This document shows positions 46,264-58,577 of a stretch of 64,000 nucleotides of DNA, in pieces. Position numbers and translations under genes: made by a program. The stretch comes from Rhodococcus zopfii NBRC 100606 = JCM 9919 (GTDB lineage: Bacteria; Actinomycetota; Actinomycetes; Mycobacteriales; Mycobacteriaceae). The notes under the pieces are model-generated. The model was given only the letters and a program-made list of their open reading frames with translations. It did not search any database and was not told the DNA's origin. The stretch is taken from contig NZ_BCXI01000003.1 in the NCBI RefSeq assembly GCF_001895025.1, positions 1-64,000 on the forward strand, in the 5' to 3' direction. Position 1 is the first letter of the stretch, and the number at the start of each line of letters is the position of its first letter.

Positions 46264-47448
46264 ATGGAGCTTGGAACCATGAAGTTTCGTGTTGCTCGCG
46301 AGGACTTCGCCGACTCTGTCGCTTGGGTGGCACGCAGCCTCCCGTCGCGTCCTCCGGTCCCGGTACTCGGTGGCGTGCTGCTGGCGGCCGACGAGCAGGG
46401 TCTGACCGTTTCCGGCTTCGACTACGAGGTCTCCGCCCAGGTGCACGTCTCGGCCGAGGTGATCACCCCGGGCCAGGTGCTGGTGTCGGGCAAGCTGCTG
46501 GCGGACATCACCCGAGCCCTGCCGAACAAGCCCGTCGACGTGGTGCTCGACGGCACCCGCGTGCTCATCAACTGCGGCAGCGCGAAGTTCTCGCTGCCGA
46601 CGATGCCCGTCGAGGACTACCCGCAGCTGCCGGAGCTGCCGCAGCAGACCGGTTCGCTGCCTGTCGACGTGTTCTCCGAAGCGATCAGTCAGGTCGCGGT
46701 CGCGGCCGGCAAGGACGACACGCTCCCGATGCTCACCGGCATCCGCGTCGAGATCGACGGCACCGACATGGTCCTCGCGGCCACGGACCGGTTCCGTCTC
46801 GCGGTGCGCAAGGTCGAGTGGATGCCCACCACGGAATCCACCAGCTCCGCCGTGCTGGTCCCCGCAAAGACGCTCTCCGAGGCGGCGAAAACTGTTGGTG
46901 GTTCCGGTAATTCGCCTGTGCAGCTCGCGCTCGGCAGTGGTTCTGCGGTCGGTGCGGACGGGCTTCTGGGCATCGTCGCCGACGGCCGTCGCACCACCAC
47001 GCGCCTGCTCGACGCCGAATTCCCCAAGTTCCGCCAACTGTTGCCGACCGAGCACACCGCGATGGCGACTGTCGAGATCGCGCCGCTCGTCGACGCCATC
47101 AAGCGCGTCGCGCTGGTCGCCGAGCGCGGTGCGCAGGTGCGACTCGAGTTCGCCGACGGCGGGCTGCTGCTCTCGGCCGGCGGCGACGATGCCGGCCGGG
47201 CCGAGGAATCGCTGCCCGCCGAGTTCTACGGCGAGCCGCTCGTGATCGCGTTCAACCCCGGCTACCTGCTCGACGGACTCGGCTCTCTCCACACCGGGAG
47301 GGTGTCGTTCGGCTTCACCACGTCGAGCCGACCGGCCGTGTTGCGCCCGGCGCTCGACGAGGAGCCGGAGCCGGATGCGTCGGGCACCTTCGCGGCTCCG
47401 GAGAGCGACTACACCTACCTGTTGATGCCTGTGCGTCTGCCGGGCTGA
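46264..47448 (+). CDS. dnaN: DNA polymerase III beta sliding clamp
   Basis: The 394-residue clamp holds the replicative polymerase on DNA. Three repeats of the clamp fold can be followed: [31 protein letters not shown], then [28 protein letters not shown], then [23 protein letters not shown]. The C-terminus [12 protein letters not shown] carries the typical LMPVRL ending. Start choice is uncertain: ATG 46264 ([10 protein letters not shown]) or ATG 46279 (MKFRV), and an ATG at 46186 also lies in frame but has no ribosome site. Confidence 0.94.
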   Translation: MELGTMKFRVAREDFADSVAWVARSLPSRPPVPVLGGVLLAADEQGLTVSGFDYEVSAQVHVSAEVITPGQVLVSGKLLADITRALPNKPVDVVLDGTRVLINCGSAKFSLPTMPVEDYPQLPELPQQTGSLPVDVFSEAISQVAVAAGKDDTLPMLTGIRVEIDGTDMVLAATDRFRLAVRKVEWMPTTESTSSAVLVPAKTLSEAAKTVGGSGNSPVQLALGSGSAVGADGLLGIVADGRRTTTRLLDAEFPKFRQLLPTEHTAMATVEIAPLVDAIKRVALVAERGAQVRLEFADGGLLLSAGGDDAGRAEESLPAEFYGEPLVIAFNPGYLLDGLGSLHTGRVSFGFTTSSRPAVLRPALDEEPEPDASGTFAAPESDYTYLLMPVRLPG

Positions 47449-47473
47449 CCGGCACGGACGAGGTGAGCGGCCC

Positions 47474-48691
47474 GTGTATGTTCGCACCTTCTCACTGCGC
47501 GACTTCCGATCCTGGGACGCCGTCTCGGTGGACCTGGCTCCGGGTCCGACGGTGCTGCTCGGCCGCAACGGCCACGGGAAGACCAACCTGCTCGAGGCGC
47601 TGGGATACCTCTCGACGCTGACCTCGCACCGCGTCTCCGGCGACGCACCGTTGTTGCGTGCCGGCACGTCGCGGGCGCTGGTGAGCGCGCACGTCGTCAA
47701 TGCGGGCCGCGAACTGGCACTGGACGTGGAGATCAACGACGGCAAGAGCAACCGTGCCCGGATCAACCAGTCGCCGACGCGGCGACCCCGGGAGATCCTG
47801 GGAATTCTGCGGACCGTGCTGTTCGCCCCCGAGGACCTGTCGCTGGTCCGCGGCGATCCGGCGGAGCGCAGGCGCTTCCTCGACGAGCTGCTCACCACCC
47901 GTATCCCCAGGCTGGGTGGCGTCCGGGCGGACTACGACAAGGTACTGCGGCAGCGGTCGGCACTCCTGAAGACCGCCGGTGGTGCCCTGCGCCGGGGTGC
48001 ACGTTCGGCGGACGGCGCCGGGGCGCTGGCAACCCTGGACGTGTGGGACGGGCACTTGGCGTCGCACGGCGCCGAGCTGCTCGCCGCGCGCATCGCGCTG
48101 CTGCACGATCTCGCGCCGCACGTGGTCGCGGCGTACCGGTCGATCGCGCCGGAGTCGCGTCCGGCGCTGCTGCGGTACCGCAGCAGCCTCGGCGATGCCC
48201 TGTCCCCGGAGTTCGCCGATCCGGCGCGCCGTCCCGAACCCGGCGACCGCGAGACGATCGAGACGGCGTTCGTCGCGGCGCTGGCGGCCGCCCGGACCCG
48301 GGAGATCGAACGGGGCGTCTGCCTGGTGGGCCCGCACCGCGACGAACTCGAGTTGATCCTGGGGGATCAGCCGGCGAAAGGCTATGCCAGCCACGGGGAA
48401 TCGTGGTCGTATGCGCTGTCGCTGCGGCTCGGGGCGTTCGAGCTGCTGCGGTCCGACGGCACCGATCCGGTGCTCATGCTGGACGACGTGTTTGCGGAGC
48501 TGGATCGACGACGGCGCACCGCGCTCGCGGCGGTCGCGGAGTCGGCCGAGCAGGTACTGATCACCGCGGCGGTTCCGGAGGACGTGCCGCCGGAGCTGGC
48601 GGGGGTCCGGTTCTCGGTGCGTGCCGAGGACACCGATCGGGGGCGGCTGTCGGTGCTGACCCGAACCGAGGTCGAGGAGGTGCGGCCGTGA
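47474..48691 (+). CDS. recF: DNA repair ATPase RecF
   Basis: The 405-residue SMC-like ATPase helps load RecA at gaps. Walker A is GRNGHGKTN, the RecF signature [42 protein letters not shown], and Walker [13 protein letters not shown]. It starts at a GTG (47474) 26 bp after dnaN. Its stop overlaps the DUF721 start by 4 bases. Confidence 0.95.
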   Translation: MYVRTFSLRDFRSWDAVSVDLAPGPTVLLGRNGHGKTNLLEALGYLSTLTSHRVSGDAPLLRAGTSRALVSAHVVNAGRELALDVEINDGKSNRARINQSPTRRPREILGILRTVLFAPEDLSLVRGDPAERRRFLDELLTTRIPRLGGVRADYDKVLRQRSALLKTAGGALRRGARSADGAGALATLDVWDGHLASHGAELLAARIALLHDLAPHVVAAYRSIAPESRPALLRYRSSLGDALSPEFADPARRPEPGDRETIETAFVAALAAARTREIERGVCLVGPHRDELELILGDQPAKGYASHGESWSYALSLRLGAFELLRSDGTDPVLMLDDVFAELDRRRRTALAAVAESAEQVLITAAVPEDVPPELAGVRFSVRAEDTDRGRLSVLTRTEVEEVRP

Positions 48692-49254
48692 GCGACGAAA
48701 TCGGACACGCTTCTCCACATCATCCACAGGACGATCCACAGGAACCGTTGCGCGGCATCGATCTTGCACGCCGCGCTCTCGAGGAGGCTCGAGCGGCGGC
48801 GAAGGCCAGCGGCAAGTCCGTCGGGCAGGGGCGCGCGTCGCGGGGCTCGCTGCGGCCGCGTCGCCGGCGCCGCGGGTGGTCCGGTCCCGGTCCCGACGAG
48901 CGCGATCCGCAGCCGTTCGGTGCGCTCGTGAACTCCCTGTCCAAGCAGCGCGGATGGTCCGGGCGCGTGTCGGAGGGCACGGTGCTCGGCAGCTGGGCTC
49001 GTGTGGTCGGCGAGGACATCGCCGCGCACGCGTCGCCGACCACGTTGCGCGAGGGCGTGCTGCACGTGTCGGCGGAGTCGACGGCGTGGGCGACGCAGTT
49101 GAGGATGATGCAGTCGCAGATTCTCGCGAAGATCGCTGCGGCGGTCGGGCATGGGGTGGTCAAGGAACTGCGGATCACCGGTCCGACGGCGCCGAGCTGG
49201 CGCAAGGGCGAGCGGCACATCCGGGGCCGGGGGCCGCGGGACACCTACGGGTGA
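48688..49254 (+). CDS. DUF721 (DciA-like) protein
   Basis: The 188-residue protein corresponds to mycobacterial Rv0004. The basic N-terminal half (residues 20-75, [23 protein letters not shown]) precedes a DUF721 domain ([64 protein letters not shown]). DUF721/DciA proteins are thought to help load the replicative helicase in bacteria without DnaC, and location beside recF and gyrB fits. Translationally coupled to recF (GTGA overlap). Confidence 0.88.
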   Translation: MSDEIGHASPHHPQDDPQEPLRGIDLARRALEEARAAAKASGKSVGQGRASRGSLRPRRRRRGWSGPGPDERDPQPFGALVNSLSKQRGWSGRVSEGTVLGSWARVVGEDIAAHASPTTLREGVLHVSAESTAWATQLRMMQSQILAKIAAAVGHGVVKELRITGPTAPSWRKGERHIRGRGPRDTYG

Positions 49255-49387
49255 ACCCGTAGATTTATATATAACCTCGTGTTACGTTAACTTCGCCCTC
49301 GGTTCGAAGTGCGCTCCGGGGTGCATCGGTATTCGGAAATTGTTGTTTTCCAATAGTTTTCGTCGCTCATGCCACTCGGGAGGGTTC
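49255..49387. promoter_or_regulatory. AT-rich promoter region of the inserted hydrolase
   Basis: The gap has unusually low GC. It contains TTTATATATAAC (about 49262-49273), a GTTACGTTAAC dyad-like element (49281-49291) and GGAAA-N7-TTTCC (49335-49351). It probably holds promoter and operator of the downstream gene. Confidence 0.45.
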
Positions 49388-50281
49388 GTGTCCACCATCT
49401 CCGTTACCCGCGACTCGATCCGGCTGGAGGTCGTCGTCGAGGGGAATCCCCACGGCCCGACGATCGTGCTCGTGCACGGGTGGCCCGACACGCACGCCCT
49501 GTGGGACCGCGTCGTGCCGCTGCTCACCGGTGAATTCCGCGTCGTGCGCTACGACAACCGTGGTGCCGGGTCGTCCAGTGTCCCGGCGCGGGTGCGGGAC
49601 TACCGGCTCGAGGAACTGGCACGGGATCTGTTCGCGGTCGTCGACGCGGTCGGTGCCGGCGAGCCGGTGCACCTGCTCGGTCACGATTGGGGTGCGGTGA
49701 TCTGCTGGGAAGCGGTGTGCGAGCCCGGCGCGGCCGGCCGCATCGCCTCGTACACGTCGGTGTCCGGTCCGAACCTGGATCACCTGGGTCTGTGGATGCG
49801 CAGGAGCCTGCGCTCGGGCCGATTCGCGGGTCCGCTCGCGCAGGCCGTCGCGTCCGCGTACACGGTGTTGTTCCAGATTCCCGGCGTGCCGATCCCGGTG
49901 TTGCGGTGGGTGCTCGCTCCGAACTGGGCGCGGTTCGTCGGCCTGTTCGACCACGCCGATCCGTCCGTGATCTCCCCGGCGCCCACCCTCGGCGACGACA
50001 TGGTGCACGGCCTGATGCTGTACCGCGCCAACATCCGTCGTCGGCTGGTCTCGCCGCGTGAGCGCGTCACCGAGGTACCCGTCCAACTCGTGCTCGCCCG
50101 CCGTGACCGGGCGGTGCGGCCTGTCGGATACGAGGACACGGGCCACCGGGTGCCGAATCTGCGCCGGGAACAGCTCGATGCGGGGCACTGGTCGCCCCGG
50201 ACCCACCCGGCGCAGCTCGCCCGGCTGACCGCGGAGTTCGTGCGGCAGGCAGCCGAGAGGGATTCCCCGCGGCAAATTTGA
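49388..50281 (+). CDS. Alpha/beta hydrolase inserted between DUF721 and gyrB
   Basis: The 297-residue hydrolase shows HGWPD (residues about 31-35), the Asp nucleophile motif GHDWGA, and a C-terminal GHW as the probable catalytic His (QLDAGHWSPRT). The Asp nucleophile indicates epoxide hydrolase or dehalogenase chemistry rather than an esterase. The catalytic acid in LVLARRDRAV is plausible. GTG 49388 follows GGGAGGG. It interrupts the usual recF-DUF721-gyrB series; the AT-rich upstream region suggests separate regulation. Substrate unknown. Confidence 0.8.
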   Translation: MSTISVTRDSIRLEVVVEGNPHGPTIVLVHGWPDTHALWDRVVPLLTGEFRVVRYDNRGAGSSSVPARVRDYRLEELARDLFAVVDAVGAGEPVHLLGHDWGAVICWEAVCEPGAAGRIASYTSVSGPNLDHLGLWMRRSLRSGRFAGPLAQAVASAYTVLFQIPGVPIPVLRWVLAPNWARFVGLFDHADPSVISPAPTLGDDMVHGLMLYRANIRRRLVSPRERVTEVPVQLVLARRDRAVRPVGYEDTGHRVPNLRREQLDAGHWSPRTHPAQLARLTAEFVRQAAERDSPRQI

Positions 50282-50371
50282 TGCACCGAGCCGCGCGATT
50301 GCCGCTGCGTGGCAATGAGCGGTGCTGCAAGCGCATCCTGTGTCGTCCCCGGCGCTTGTCGTTGCTGCAAG

Positions 50372-50377
50372 TAGGAT
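50372..50377 (+). promoter_or_regulatory. gyrB -10 candidate
   Basis: TAGGAT lies 8 bases before an ATG (50386) in the gyrB frame and 62 bases before the ribosome-site-supported GTG at 50440. No good -35 was found. Confidence 0.45.
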
Positions 50378-50379
50378 GA

Positions 50380-52476
<2,097 letters not shown>

Positions 52477-52801
52477 TGCTGGTGTGACGGCAGGGCAGAA
52501 GTTGTGTCAGAAATCACAGCATTTGCCCTGCCGTTTCGGCGTGTCGATGGCAGGCGCAATGGCGCGGGCACCTTACCCGTGAGTACTATCTGGGGCGATC
52601 GTGTGTTCGCGATTGTCGATCGGGGGACGGCGGTGCCGGGGGAAATGGAAGGTTCTTCCGTATTCCCTGTATGTCCCGCTAAGGTGCCCTCACCCAGGAA
52701 CGCCTCATTCGACTGCATCCACGCGGTACCTCGCGCTCGATCGTCGGGTCGTGTGGAGTGCAGTGCAGGGTCGTGATCGGGGTGGAAGGAGAGCTTGATC
52801 C
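52477..52801. other. gyrB-cvnA intergenic region
   Basis: The 325-bp gap holds the gyrB terminator (52487-52534), a TACTAT box (52584-52589) that may be the -10 of the signalling operon, and the ribosome site GGAAGGAGAG before ATG 52802. No further gene is supported. Confidence 0.6.
52487..52534 (+). terminator. gyrB terminator
   Basis: ACGGCAGGGCA (52487-52497) and TGCCCTGCCGT (52524-52534) form a perfect 11-bp stem with a 26-nt loop that has its own small dyad (TGTG...CACA). This separates gyrB from the signalling operon. Confidence 0.8.
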
Positions 52802-55800
52802 ATGAGTGACGATTCGCCGCCCCGGCAGCGGTGGTGGAACATCGAGGGGTGGGGTCTTCGCTGGAAGGTCACCGCAGTCCTCGCCATCCCGGTAACGGTG
52901 GCAATGGTGCTGGGTGGCATGCGTATCCAGGAGGAACTCACCAACGCTGTCCACTTCTCGCAGGCTGCCGACCAGGTCGCGCACGTCCCTGATCTCGTCG
53001 AATTCGGTACCGCGCTCGGTACTCTCGCGGGTACCACCGCGGCGGGACTGAGCACGCCGGAGGAGGCCGCCCGGCTCGACGAAACACTCGAGAACGTCCG
53101 TACCGTCTCGATGAATCCCGAGCTCGATCCGGTCATCGCGGCGGACCTCACCCGCGTGCTCGCCGGCGCCGAAGCTCTGCGCGATCAGATGAAGGCCGGC
53201 CAGGTTCCGATCGCGGCACTGAGCCAGCGCACCACCGAGGTGCGTAGCGACCTGTCGAACATCGTCAGCGCGATCGTCGAGCCGATCGAGGACGAAGAGG
53301 TGCTGCTCGAGGGCACCCGGCTCGTCGACACCTGGGCCACTCAGCGCTACCTGTTCGATCAGGTGCTGGGTATCGTCGCGATCCTCCGGGATCCGACTCA
53401 CCCGGGTACCGAGCTGATCTCCGCGTCCGGTGCCGAGCTCGCCATGCTCGAGACGCTTGCGCGCTCCTACCCCCTGGCCGACAGCAAGATCGAAGAGCTG
53501 CGTGCCTCGGTGAACTCCCGATCCGACATGGTCGACGCGGCCGACGACGGCCCCCTGCCGCTGCTGAACCTGCGCACGTCGATGTTGCGCAGCCTCGAGA
53601 TCTACGGGTCGATGATCCAGCAGGCCACCGAGGGCATCACCAGCGCCGTCGAGGAACGCGCCGCGGAAACGCGTTCGGCCGCGCTGCGCGACACCGCGAT
53701 CGTTCTCGCAACACTCCTCGCCGCTCTGGTGCTGGCACTGCTGGTGTCGCGTTCGCTCGTCGGACCGATCCGCCGGCTCCGCTACGGTGCCCTCAAGGTC
53801 GCCCGTCAGGAACTGCCCGAGGCTGTCGACCGCATCAAGCTCGGCGACAACATCGAGGACATCGAGTTCACGCGTGTTCCGGTGTACACCACCGAGGAGA
53901 TCGGTCAGCTCGCCCGCGCCGTCGACGACATGCACGGGCAGGCCCTGCGTCTCGCCGGTGAGCAGGCGCACCTCCGCTTCCAGATCAACGAAATGTTCGA
54001 GACGCTGGCCCGGCGAAGCAAATCGCTCGTCGAACAGCAGCTCGGTCTCATCGAGCGACTCGAGTTCGAGGAGAAGGATCCGAGCCGACTCGAGAGTCTG
54101 TTCCGTCTCGATCACCTCGCGGCCCGTATGCGCCGTAACGGCGACAACCTGCTGATTCTCTCCGGAACCCGGGTGCGTCGCGGTCATTCCGCGCCGGTGC
54201 AGCTCGGCGACATCCTCCGCGCGGCGATGTCCGAGGTCGAGGATTACCAGCGCGTCCAGATCGGTTCGACGCCCGACGGCGCCCTCAGTGGTGCCGTTGC
54301 AACCGACATTGTCCACCTGCTCGCCGAGCTCGTCGACAACTCGCTGCGCGCGTCGCCGCCGGACAGCAACGTCACGTTCAGCTTCGCGCGTGCTGTCGAC
54401 GGTGGTCTGCTCGTCGAGATCGCCGACCGCGGTATCGGCATCCCCGCCGAGGAACTCGACGCGATCAACCACCGCCTGTCCCAGGGCGGCGAGGTCGGTC
54501 CCGACTCGGCCCGCCACATGGGTCTGTTCGTGGTGTCGCGGCTCGCGGACCGGCACGGTCTCACCGTGCGGCTTCGTCCGACTTTCGATACCGCACGCAA
54601 CCCCGGCATCACTGCCAGCGTGCATATCCCGGACGTTCTGCTCGTCTCGCCGCTTGCGCTGTCCCAGACGGGTCCGCAGCCGTGGCGCGGTCCCGACATG
54701 CAGGATGATGGCCAGGAGCAGCCGGCGCTGCGGCGCGCGGAGCGCGAGATGCCGCAGCTTCCGGCTTCGGCACGGCCGGCTCACGCCTCCGGCGAGATTC
54801 CGGAGGTGCCGGGGCAGGCTCATCCCGAGGTTTCGGGTGAACTCCCGGTCCGGCCCCAGCCGCAGTCGCTGCAGAAGCCGGAGCAGAACGGTCAGCCGCA
54901 GCAGGAACGCAACGGTCACCATCAGGCCCCCAACGGCCGGCCGGTGGACGGTCTGCCGCAGCGGGAGCCCGGTGCGACGCCGGGTCTGCCTCGTCGCCAG
55001 CCCGGTGCGACGCCGGGTCTGCCGACCCCGCAGTCGCCGTCGTCGCCGGCACCTTCGCCTTCGCCGGCTCCTCGGGTTCAGCCGGGCGCGGCTGCGGCCC
55101 TGGCCTCCGCGCTCCCGTCGCGTCAGCGGCCGCCGGTCGAGTCGGATTCGGAACGTACGGCGGTCACGCCGAGCGTTTCCGACCCCGGTCTGCCCCAGCG
55201 TCCGCAGGACGCCGGTGTTGCACAGCGTCCGCAGGACGCCGGTCTGCCTCAGCGCCGGCCGGGCACCACGCCGGGTCTGCCGCAGCGGCCGGCACCGCAG
55301 CAGGGTGTCCCCCAGCACGGTGTCCCCCAACCGCCTGCACCGCCGCGTCAGTCGCCCCCGCCGGGTCTGCCGCAGCGTCAGCCCGGTGCGACGCCCGGTC
55401 TGACTTCTGCTCCGTCGACTTCCGGTGCCGGTGCACCGGCGGCTTCCGAGCCGGTTGCGCCGGTTCCGGGCGGCGGACCGATCAGCGGTCTGCCGCAGCG
55501 TGAGCCGGGTATCCCGGGTCTGCCGCAGCGTCATGCGCAGCAGCCGGTGAGTCGGCCCGAACCGGTTGTGGAAGCTCCGGTCGAGCCGGCGTCTCCGGCG
55601 CAGGTCAGCGGTCCGATCAGCGGTTTGCCGCGGCGTGAGCCGGGGTCGACTCCGGGTCTGCCGCAGCGCCGGTCCGGCACGCCCGGTCAACCGGCCCATC
55701 AGTCGGGATCGATCGATGCGCCAGCGCCTTTCGCCGACCCTGCGCAGATTGTGCCGAGCATCGCCAACGGCGATTCGGTCTCCCCGCACAGTGAGGCCAG

Positions 55801-56257
55801 CCAGGCCGCACGGCACCGGTACCGGACGAACTCGGCGAAGACCGCCTCGTTCTTCCAGCCCCGCGGCGAAACCGGAGCTCTCCGTCGCCCACCCGCAGGC
55901 ACGCCGATCTTCAGCGACATGATGTCGGACTGGCTCGTCGACCCGACGAGCCTGCCGGAGGACCGACGCAAGCGGGAATGGACGTCGCCGGCCGATGCAG
56001 GATGGCAGGCAGCGCAGCGCGCGGCCGAGGTTTCTGTGGACGATCACACCACCGCAGGCCTGCCTCGGCGCGCCCCCGGCCACCGTCTGGTGCCTGGTGC
56101 GGTCGAACCCGCGGCACCCGTGGAACGGCCGGCCATCCGCAGGCGCGACCCGGAATCCATCCGGGCGAACCTCAGCCGTCACCAGCAGGGCGTCCGCAAC
56201 GGCCGGTCTACGGTGAACGCGACCACACGTGAGAACGACGAACAGGGAGTTCGATGA
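52802..56257 (+). CDS. cvnA: Conservon-type sensor histidine kinase with long Pro-rich tail
   Basis: The 1151-residue kinase has a first transmembrane helix (about residues 22-40), a 250-residue extracytoplasmic nitrate/nitrite-sensor-like domain, a second helix (about 297-317), HAMP (to about 370), a dimerisation region with [21 protein letters not shown], and an ATPase domain ([26 protein letters not shown]; about 480-600). The remaining 530 residues are Pro/Gln/Arg-rich with about a dozen GLP(Q/R)R-type repeats. Conservon kinases in Streptomyces lead cvnABCD operons and influence development. The ATG at 52802 follows GGAAGGAGAG; its stop overlaps cvnB by 4 bases. Confidence 0.88.
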   Translation: MSDDSPPRQRWWNIEGWGLRWKVTAVLAIPVTVAMVLGGMRIQEELTNAVHFSQAADQVAHVPDLVEFGTALGTLAGTTAAGLSTPEEAARLDETLENVRTVSMNPELDPVIAADLTRVLAGAEALRDQMKAGQVPIAALSQRTTEVRSDLSNIVSAIVEPIEDEEVLLEGTRLVDTWATQRYLFDQVLGIVAILRDPTHPGTELISASGAELAMLETLARSYPLADSKIEELRASVNSRSDMVDAADDGPLPLLNLRTSMLRSLEIYGSMIQQATEGITSAVEERAAETRSAALRDTAIVLATLLAALVLALLVSRSLVGPIRRLRYGALKVARQELPEAVDRIKLGDNIEDIEFTRVPVYTTEEIGQLARAVDDMHGQALRLAGEQAHLRFQINEMFETLARRSKSLVEQQLGLIERLEFEEKDPSRLESLFRLDHLAARMRRNGDNLLILSGTRVRRGHSAPVQLGDILRAAMSEVEDYQRVQIGSTPDGALSGAVATDIVHLLAELVDNSLRASPPDSNVTFSFARAVDGGLLVEIADRGIGIPAEELDAINHRLSQGGEVGPDSARHMGLFVVSRLADRHGLTVRLRPTFDTARNPGITASVHIPDVLLVSPLALSQTGPQPWRGPDMQDDGQEQPALRRAEREMPQLPASARPAHASGEIPEVPGQAHPEVSGELPVRPQPQSLQKPEQNGQPQQERNGHHQAPNGRPVDGLPQREPGATPGLPRRQPGATPGLPTPQSPSSPAPSPSPAPRVQPGAAAALASALPSRQRPPVESDSERTAVTPSVSDPGLPQRPQDAGVAQRPQDAGLPQRRPGTTPGLPQRPAPQQGVPQHGVPQPPAPPRQSPPPGLPQRQPGATPGLTSAPSTSGAGAPAASEPVAPVPGGGPISGLPQREPGIPGLPQRHAQQPVSRPEPVVEAPVEPASPAQVSGPISGLPRREPGSTPGLPQRRSGTPGQPAHQSGSIDAPAPFADPAQIVPSIANGDSVSPHSEASQAARHRYRTNSAKTASFFQPRGETGALRRPPAGTPIFSDMMSDWLVDPTSLPEDRRKREWTSPADAGWQAAQRAAEVSVDDHTTAGLPRRAPGHRLVPGAVEPAAPVERPAIRRRDPESIRANLSRHQQGVRNGRSTVNATTRENDEQGVR

Positions 56258-56670
56258 ATATTGACCACGGATCCGATGTAACTCGTCCTTTGGACTGGTT
56301 GGTGTCGAACTTCGCTCGCGAAGTTCCCGGCGTGTCGCACGCAGTACTCGTGTCCGCCGACGGCCTGCTCATGGCCGCCAGCGCGCATCTTCCGGTCGAC
56401 CGCGCCGAGCAGCTCGCGGCGGTGACGTCCGGTCTCGCCAGCCTGTCCAACGGCGTCTCCCAGCTCTTCGACGGCGGCGGTGTTCTGCAGTCCGTCGTGG
56501 AGATGCAGCACGGTTACCTGCTGCTCATGAGCGTGGGCGACGGTTCTCATCTGGCCGCGCTGACCGCATCGGAATGCGACATCGGACAGGTCGGTTACGA
56601 GATGGCACTCCTGGTCGACCGCGTGGGAGCGTCGGTCGAGGCGACCCCGCGGGTCGGCCAGGGGGCCTGA
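56254..56670 (+). CDS. cvnB: Roadblock/LC7 protein (conservon CvnB)
   Basis: The 138-residue protein has the Roadblock/LC7 (MglB-like) fold: [52 protein letters not shown], then [39 protein letters not shown]. Such proteins act on small Ras-like GTPases, in Myxococcus as the GTPase-activating partner of MglA. Here the GTPase is two genes downstream. Coupled to the kinase through an ATGA overlap. Confidence 0.9.
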   Translation: MNIDHGSDVTRPLDWLVSNFAREVPGVSHAVLVSADGLLMAASAHLPVDRAEQLAAVTSGLASLSNGVSQLFDGGGVLQSVVEMQHGYLLLMSVGDGSHLAALTASECDIGQVGYEMALLVDRVGASVEATPRVGQGA

Positions 56671-56683
56671 CGTCGAGGTGGCC

Positions 56684-57058
56684 ATGGAATCGCGCAAACC
56701 TGAGTCGGTGCCGGATCAGCCCAGCCTGGTGCGCCCGTACTCATTGACTTCGGGGCGAACGAATCCCGCAGTCGAACTGGCGTTGGAGGCGTTGATCCAG
56801 GCGATCCCGGGCACCGATGACCGGGCCCGGGACCTGGACAACATCAACGCCACCATTTTGGAGTTGTGCAAGGAGTCCCCGTCTGTAGCCGAGATCGCTG
56901 CTCGGGTGGGTGTGCCAATCGGGGTGGCACGCGTCCTCGTCGCGGATCTCGTCGAGGCCGGACACGTCCAGATCTTGGCCACGCTCAAAGACGATTCGAG
57001 CGACGCCGAGCGTCGCGAGCTGATTGAAAGGGTCCTCAGTGGACTTCGCGAACTCTAA
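56684..57058 (+). CDS. cvnC: DUF742 protein (conservon CvnC)
   Basis: The 124-residue DUF742 protein has a winged-helix-like core: SLVRPYSLTSGRTNPAVELALEALIQ, then ILELCKESPSVAEIAARVGVPIGVARVLVADLVEAGHVQI. DUF742 is the third conserved member of conservon operons and is proposed to be a DNA-binding-like adaptor. ATG 56684 follows GAGG by 5 bases; a GTG two codons upstream is less well placed. The end overlaps cvnD by 20 bases. Confidence 0.88.
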   Translation: MESRKPESVPDQPSLVRPYSLTSGRTNPAVELALEALIQAIPGTDDRARDLDNINATILELCKESPSVAEIAARVGVPIGVARVLVADLVEAGHVQILATLKDDSSDAERRELIERVLSGLREL

Positions 57059-57626
57059 CGACCCCAAGCGGGTGACCTCGACCAAAATCGTGATCGCCGG
57101 CGGCTTCGGAGTCGGAAAGACCACGTTGGTGGGGGCGGTGTCGGAGATCGTCCCGCTGCGCACGGAAGCTTTGGTGACCAACGCCAGCGACGGCGTGGAC
57201 AACTTGAGCGCTACGCCGCAGAAGGCCACGACGACCGTCGCCATGGACTTCGGTCGTATCAGCCTGGCCGAGGATCTCGTGCTGTACCTGTTCGGTACGC
57301 CGGGACAGCATCGGTTCTGGTTCATGTGGGACGACCTCATCCGCGGTGCCATCGGGGCGATCGTGCTGATCGACACCCGTCGTCTGGACGAGAGCTTCGC
57401 CGCCGTCGACTTCTTCGAGGCGCGGAACCTTCCGTTCATCGTCGCGATCAACGAGTTCGACGATGCCCCTCGTTACCCCGTCGAGGACATCCGCCAGGCG
57501 CTGGCCGTCTCGGCCGAGGTCCCGATCGTCTCGATCGACGCCCGGGCCCGGGAATCGGCGAAGTCCGCTCTGGTCACCGTTACGGAGTACGCACTGAGGA
57601 AGTTGCACCAGCCGGTGGCTCGCTAG
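57039..57626 (+). CDS. cvnD: Ras-like GTPase (conservon CvnD)
   Basis: The 195-residue small GTPase has P-loop GGFGVGKTT, switch regions containing TTTVAMDFGRI and LFGTPGQHRF (DxxG replaced by GTPGQ), and the guanine-specificity motif appearing as AINEFDD (N-x-x-D type). It belongs to the MglA-like ATP/GTP-binding family of actinobacterial conservons, and CvnB is its likely regulator. Start GTG 57039 (VDFANS) follows AAAGGG. Its stop overlaps the start of the next membrane gene by one base (TAGTG). Confidence 0.9.
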   Translation: MDFANSNDPKRVTSTKIVIAGGFGVGKTTLVGAVSEIVPLRTEALVTNASDGVDNLSATPQKATTTVAMDFGRISLAEDLVLYLFGTPGQHRFWFMWDDLIRGAIGAIVLIDTRRLDESFAAVDFFEARNLPFIVAINEFDDAPRYPVEDIRQALAVSAEVPIVSIDARARESAKSALVTVTEYALRKLHQPVAR

Positions 57627-58432
57627 TGGACGCCGACGTTCAGCTCTTCTCCATGGGGTCGTGGGTGGTGGCCCTGGCGTTCGCGACGTCGTCGATCGGG
57701 TTGCTGGTCGGACTCGTGAGCGCCAGAAAGGCACGTTTCGCCGCCACCGAACGGCAAGGGTTGTACTGGCTGCTGCTGGCTGCTGCGACCGCCGGGGGTG
57801 TGGGGATATGGCTGGCCCTGCTTCTCGCGGTCGCGGGATTCGGGGTCGCCGACAGCGTCGTCCGTCACGACCTGGTGACCATCGCGTTCTCGCTGGCGGT
57901 GTCGCTGGTGAGTTCGTTCGTCGCGATGGTCGTCGCGATTTCCCGTGACCGGCATTCACCCGGCCGGCTGTTCGTCGGCGGGGTGCTGTTCGGCGCCGGG
58001 ATCTGTGTGGTGTTCCTGTCCCTCATCTGGTCGGTTCGACTGCAGGGCACGTCCAGCTTCGACACGCCGTTCGTTCTCGCGACCGCTGCGGTGTCGCTCG
58101 TCGTGGCGTTTTCGTTCCTGTGGCTCGTGGAGGTCGCCGACCGTCCGCTTCTGCGCATCTGCGGCAGCGTCGTGACGGGTGCGGCTGTCCTCGGCGTCTA
58201 CTTCCTCGGAATGGCATCGGTGGACGTGACACCGGACACCACGATGGCGATGCCCGAGGGAGCCGAGTTGTTCTCGGTGTTGTTCGCGGTGTTCGTCGTA
58301 GGCATGGTCGTCATCACGGTTCCCATCGTGCTGGTCCTCATGGATCCCGATCGCGTTGCAGCGCAGCTCGAGCGGGAGGCGGACCAGTGGGTGGCCGATG
58401 GTGCCGACAAGGACGGCGCGCCGATCGGCTAG
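57626..58432 (+). CDS. Degenerate MHYT-type membrane protein
   Basis: The 268-residue protein has about seven hydrophobic helices and clear repeat-by-repeat similarity to the downstream MHYT protein, but the diagnostic motif is lost in every repeat. GGIGIWLMHFLGM becomes GGVGIWLALLLAV; MGLAVSLMHYTGM becomes FGAGICVVFLSLI; MGLAVVALHYTGM becomes TGAAVLGVYFLGM. The Met/His residues thought to bind metal are gone. It is coupled to the GTPase gene by a one-base overlap, so it is part of the conservon transcript. It may be a partner subunit of the canonical protein. Confidence 0.75.
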   Translation: MDADVQLFSMGSWVVALAFATSSIGLLVGLVSARKARFAATERQGLYWLLLAAATAGGVGIWLALLLAVAGFGVADSVVRHDLVTIAFSLAVSLVSSFVAMVVAISRDRHSPGRLFVGGVLFGAGICVVFLSLIWSVRLQGTSSFDTPFVLATAAVSLVVAFSFLWLVEVADRPLLRICGSVVTGAAVLGVYFLGMASVDVTPDTTMAMPEGAELFSVLFAVFVVGMVVITVPIVLVLMDPDRVAAQLEREADQWVADGADKDGAPIG

Positions 58433-58577
58433 TTTCGTCGGGACCAAGGTCCCGACCGATTTGTGCGATATGGTTCTTTCCGCTGCTCGGGGGGCTGGGG
58501 TTGCAGCCCGTTTCGGCCGGTGCGGCACGTCACCCCGCTGCGGACGTTGTTGCGTGCCGCAGTCGAGGAATCCTGTG

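Noticed and set aside
49281-49291. A KstR-like site before the inserted hydrolase
   Set aside because: GTTACGTTAAC does not fit TnnAACnnGTTnnA; only the general dyad character is kept as an observation.
54950-55700. Direct DNA repeats suggestive of a minisatellite or CRISPR
   Set aside because: The repeats are in frame and encode the Pro-rich kinase tail; spacing and sequence vary, and no spacer structure is present.
52679-56182. An 1167-codon minus-strand frame opposite the sensor kinase
   Set aside because: Its LRQTR-type repeats are simply the antisense of the GLPQR repeats of the kinase.
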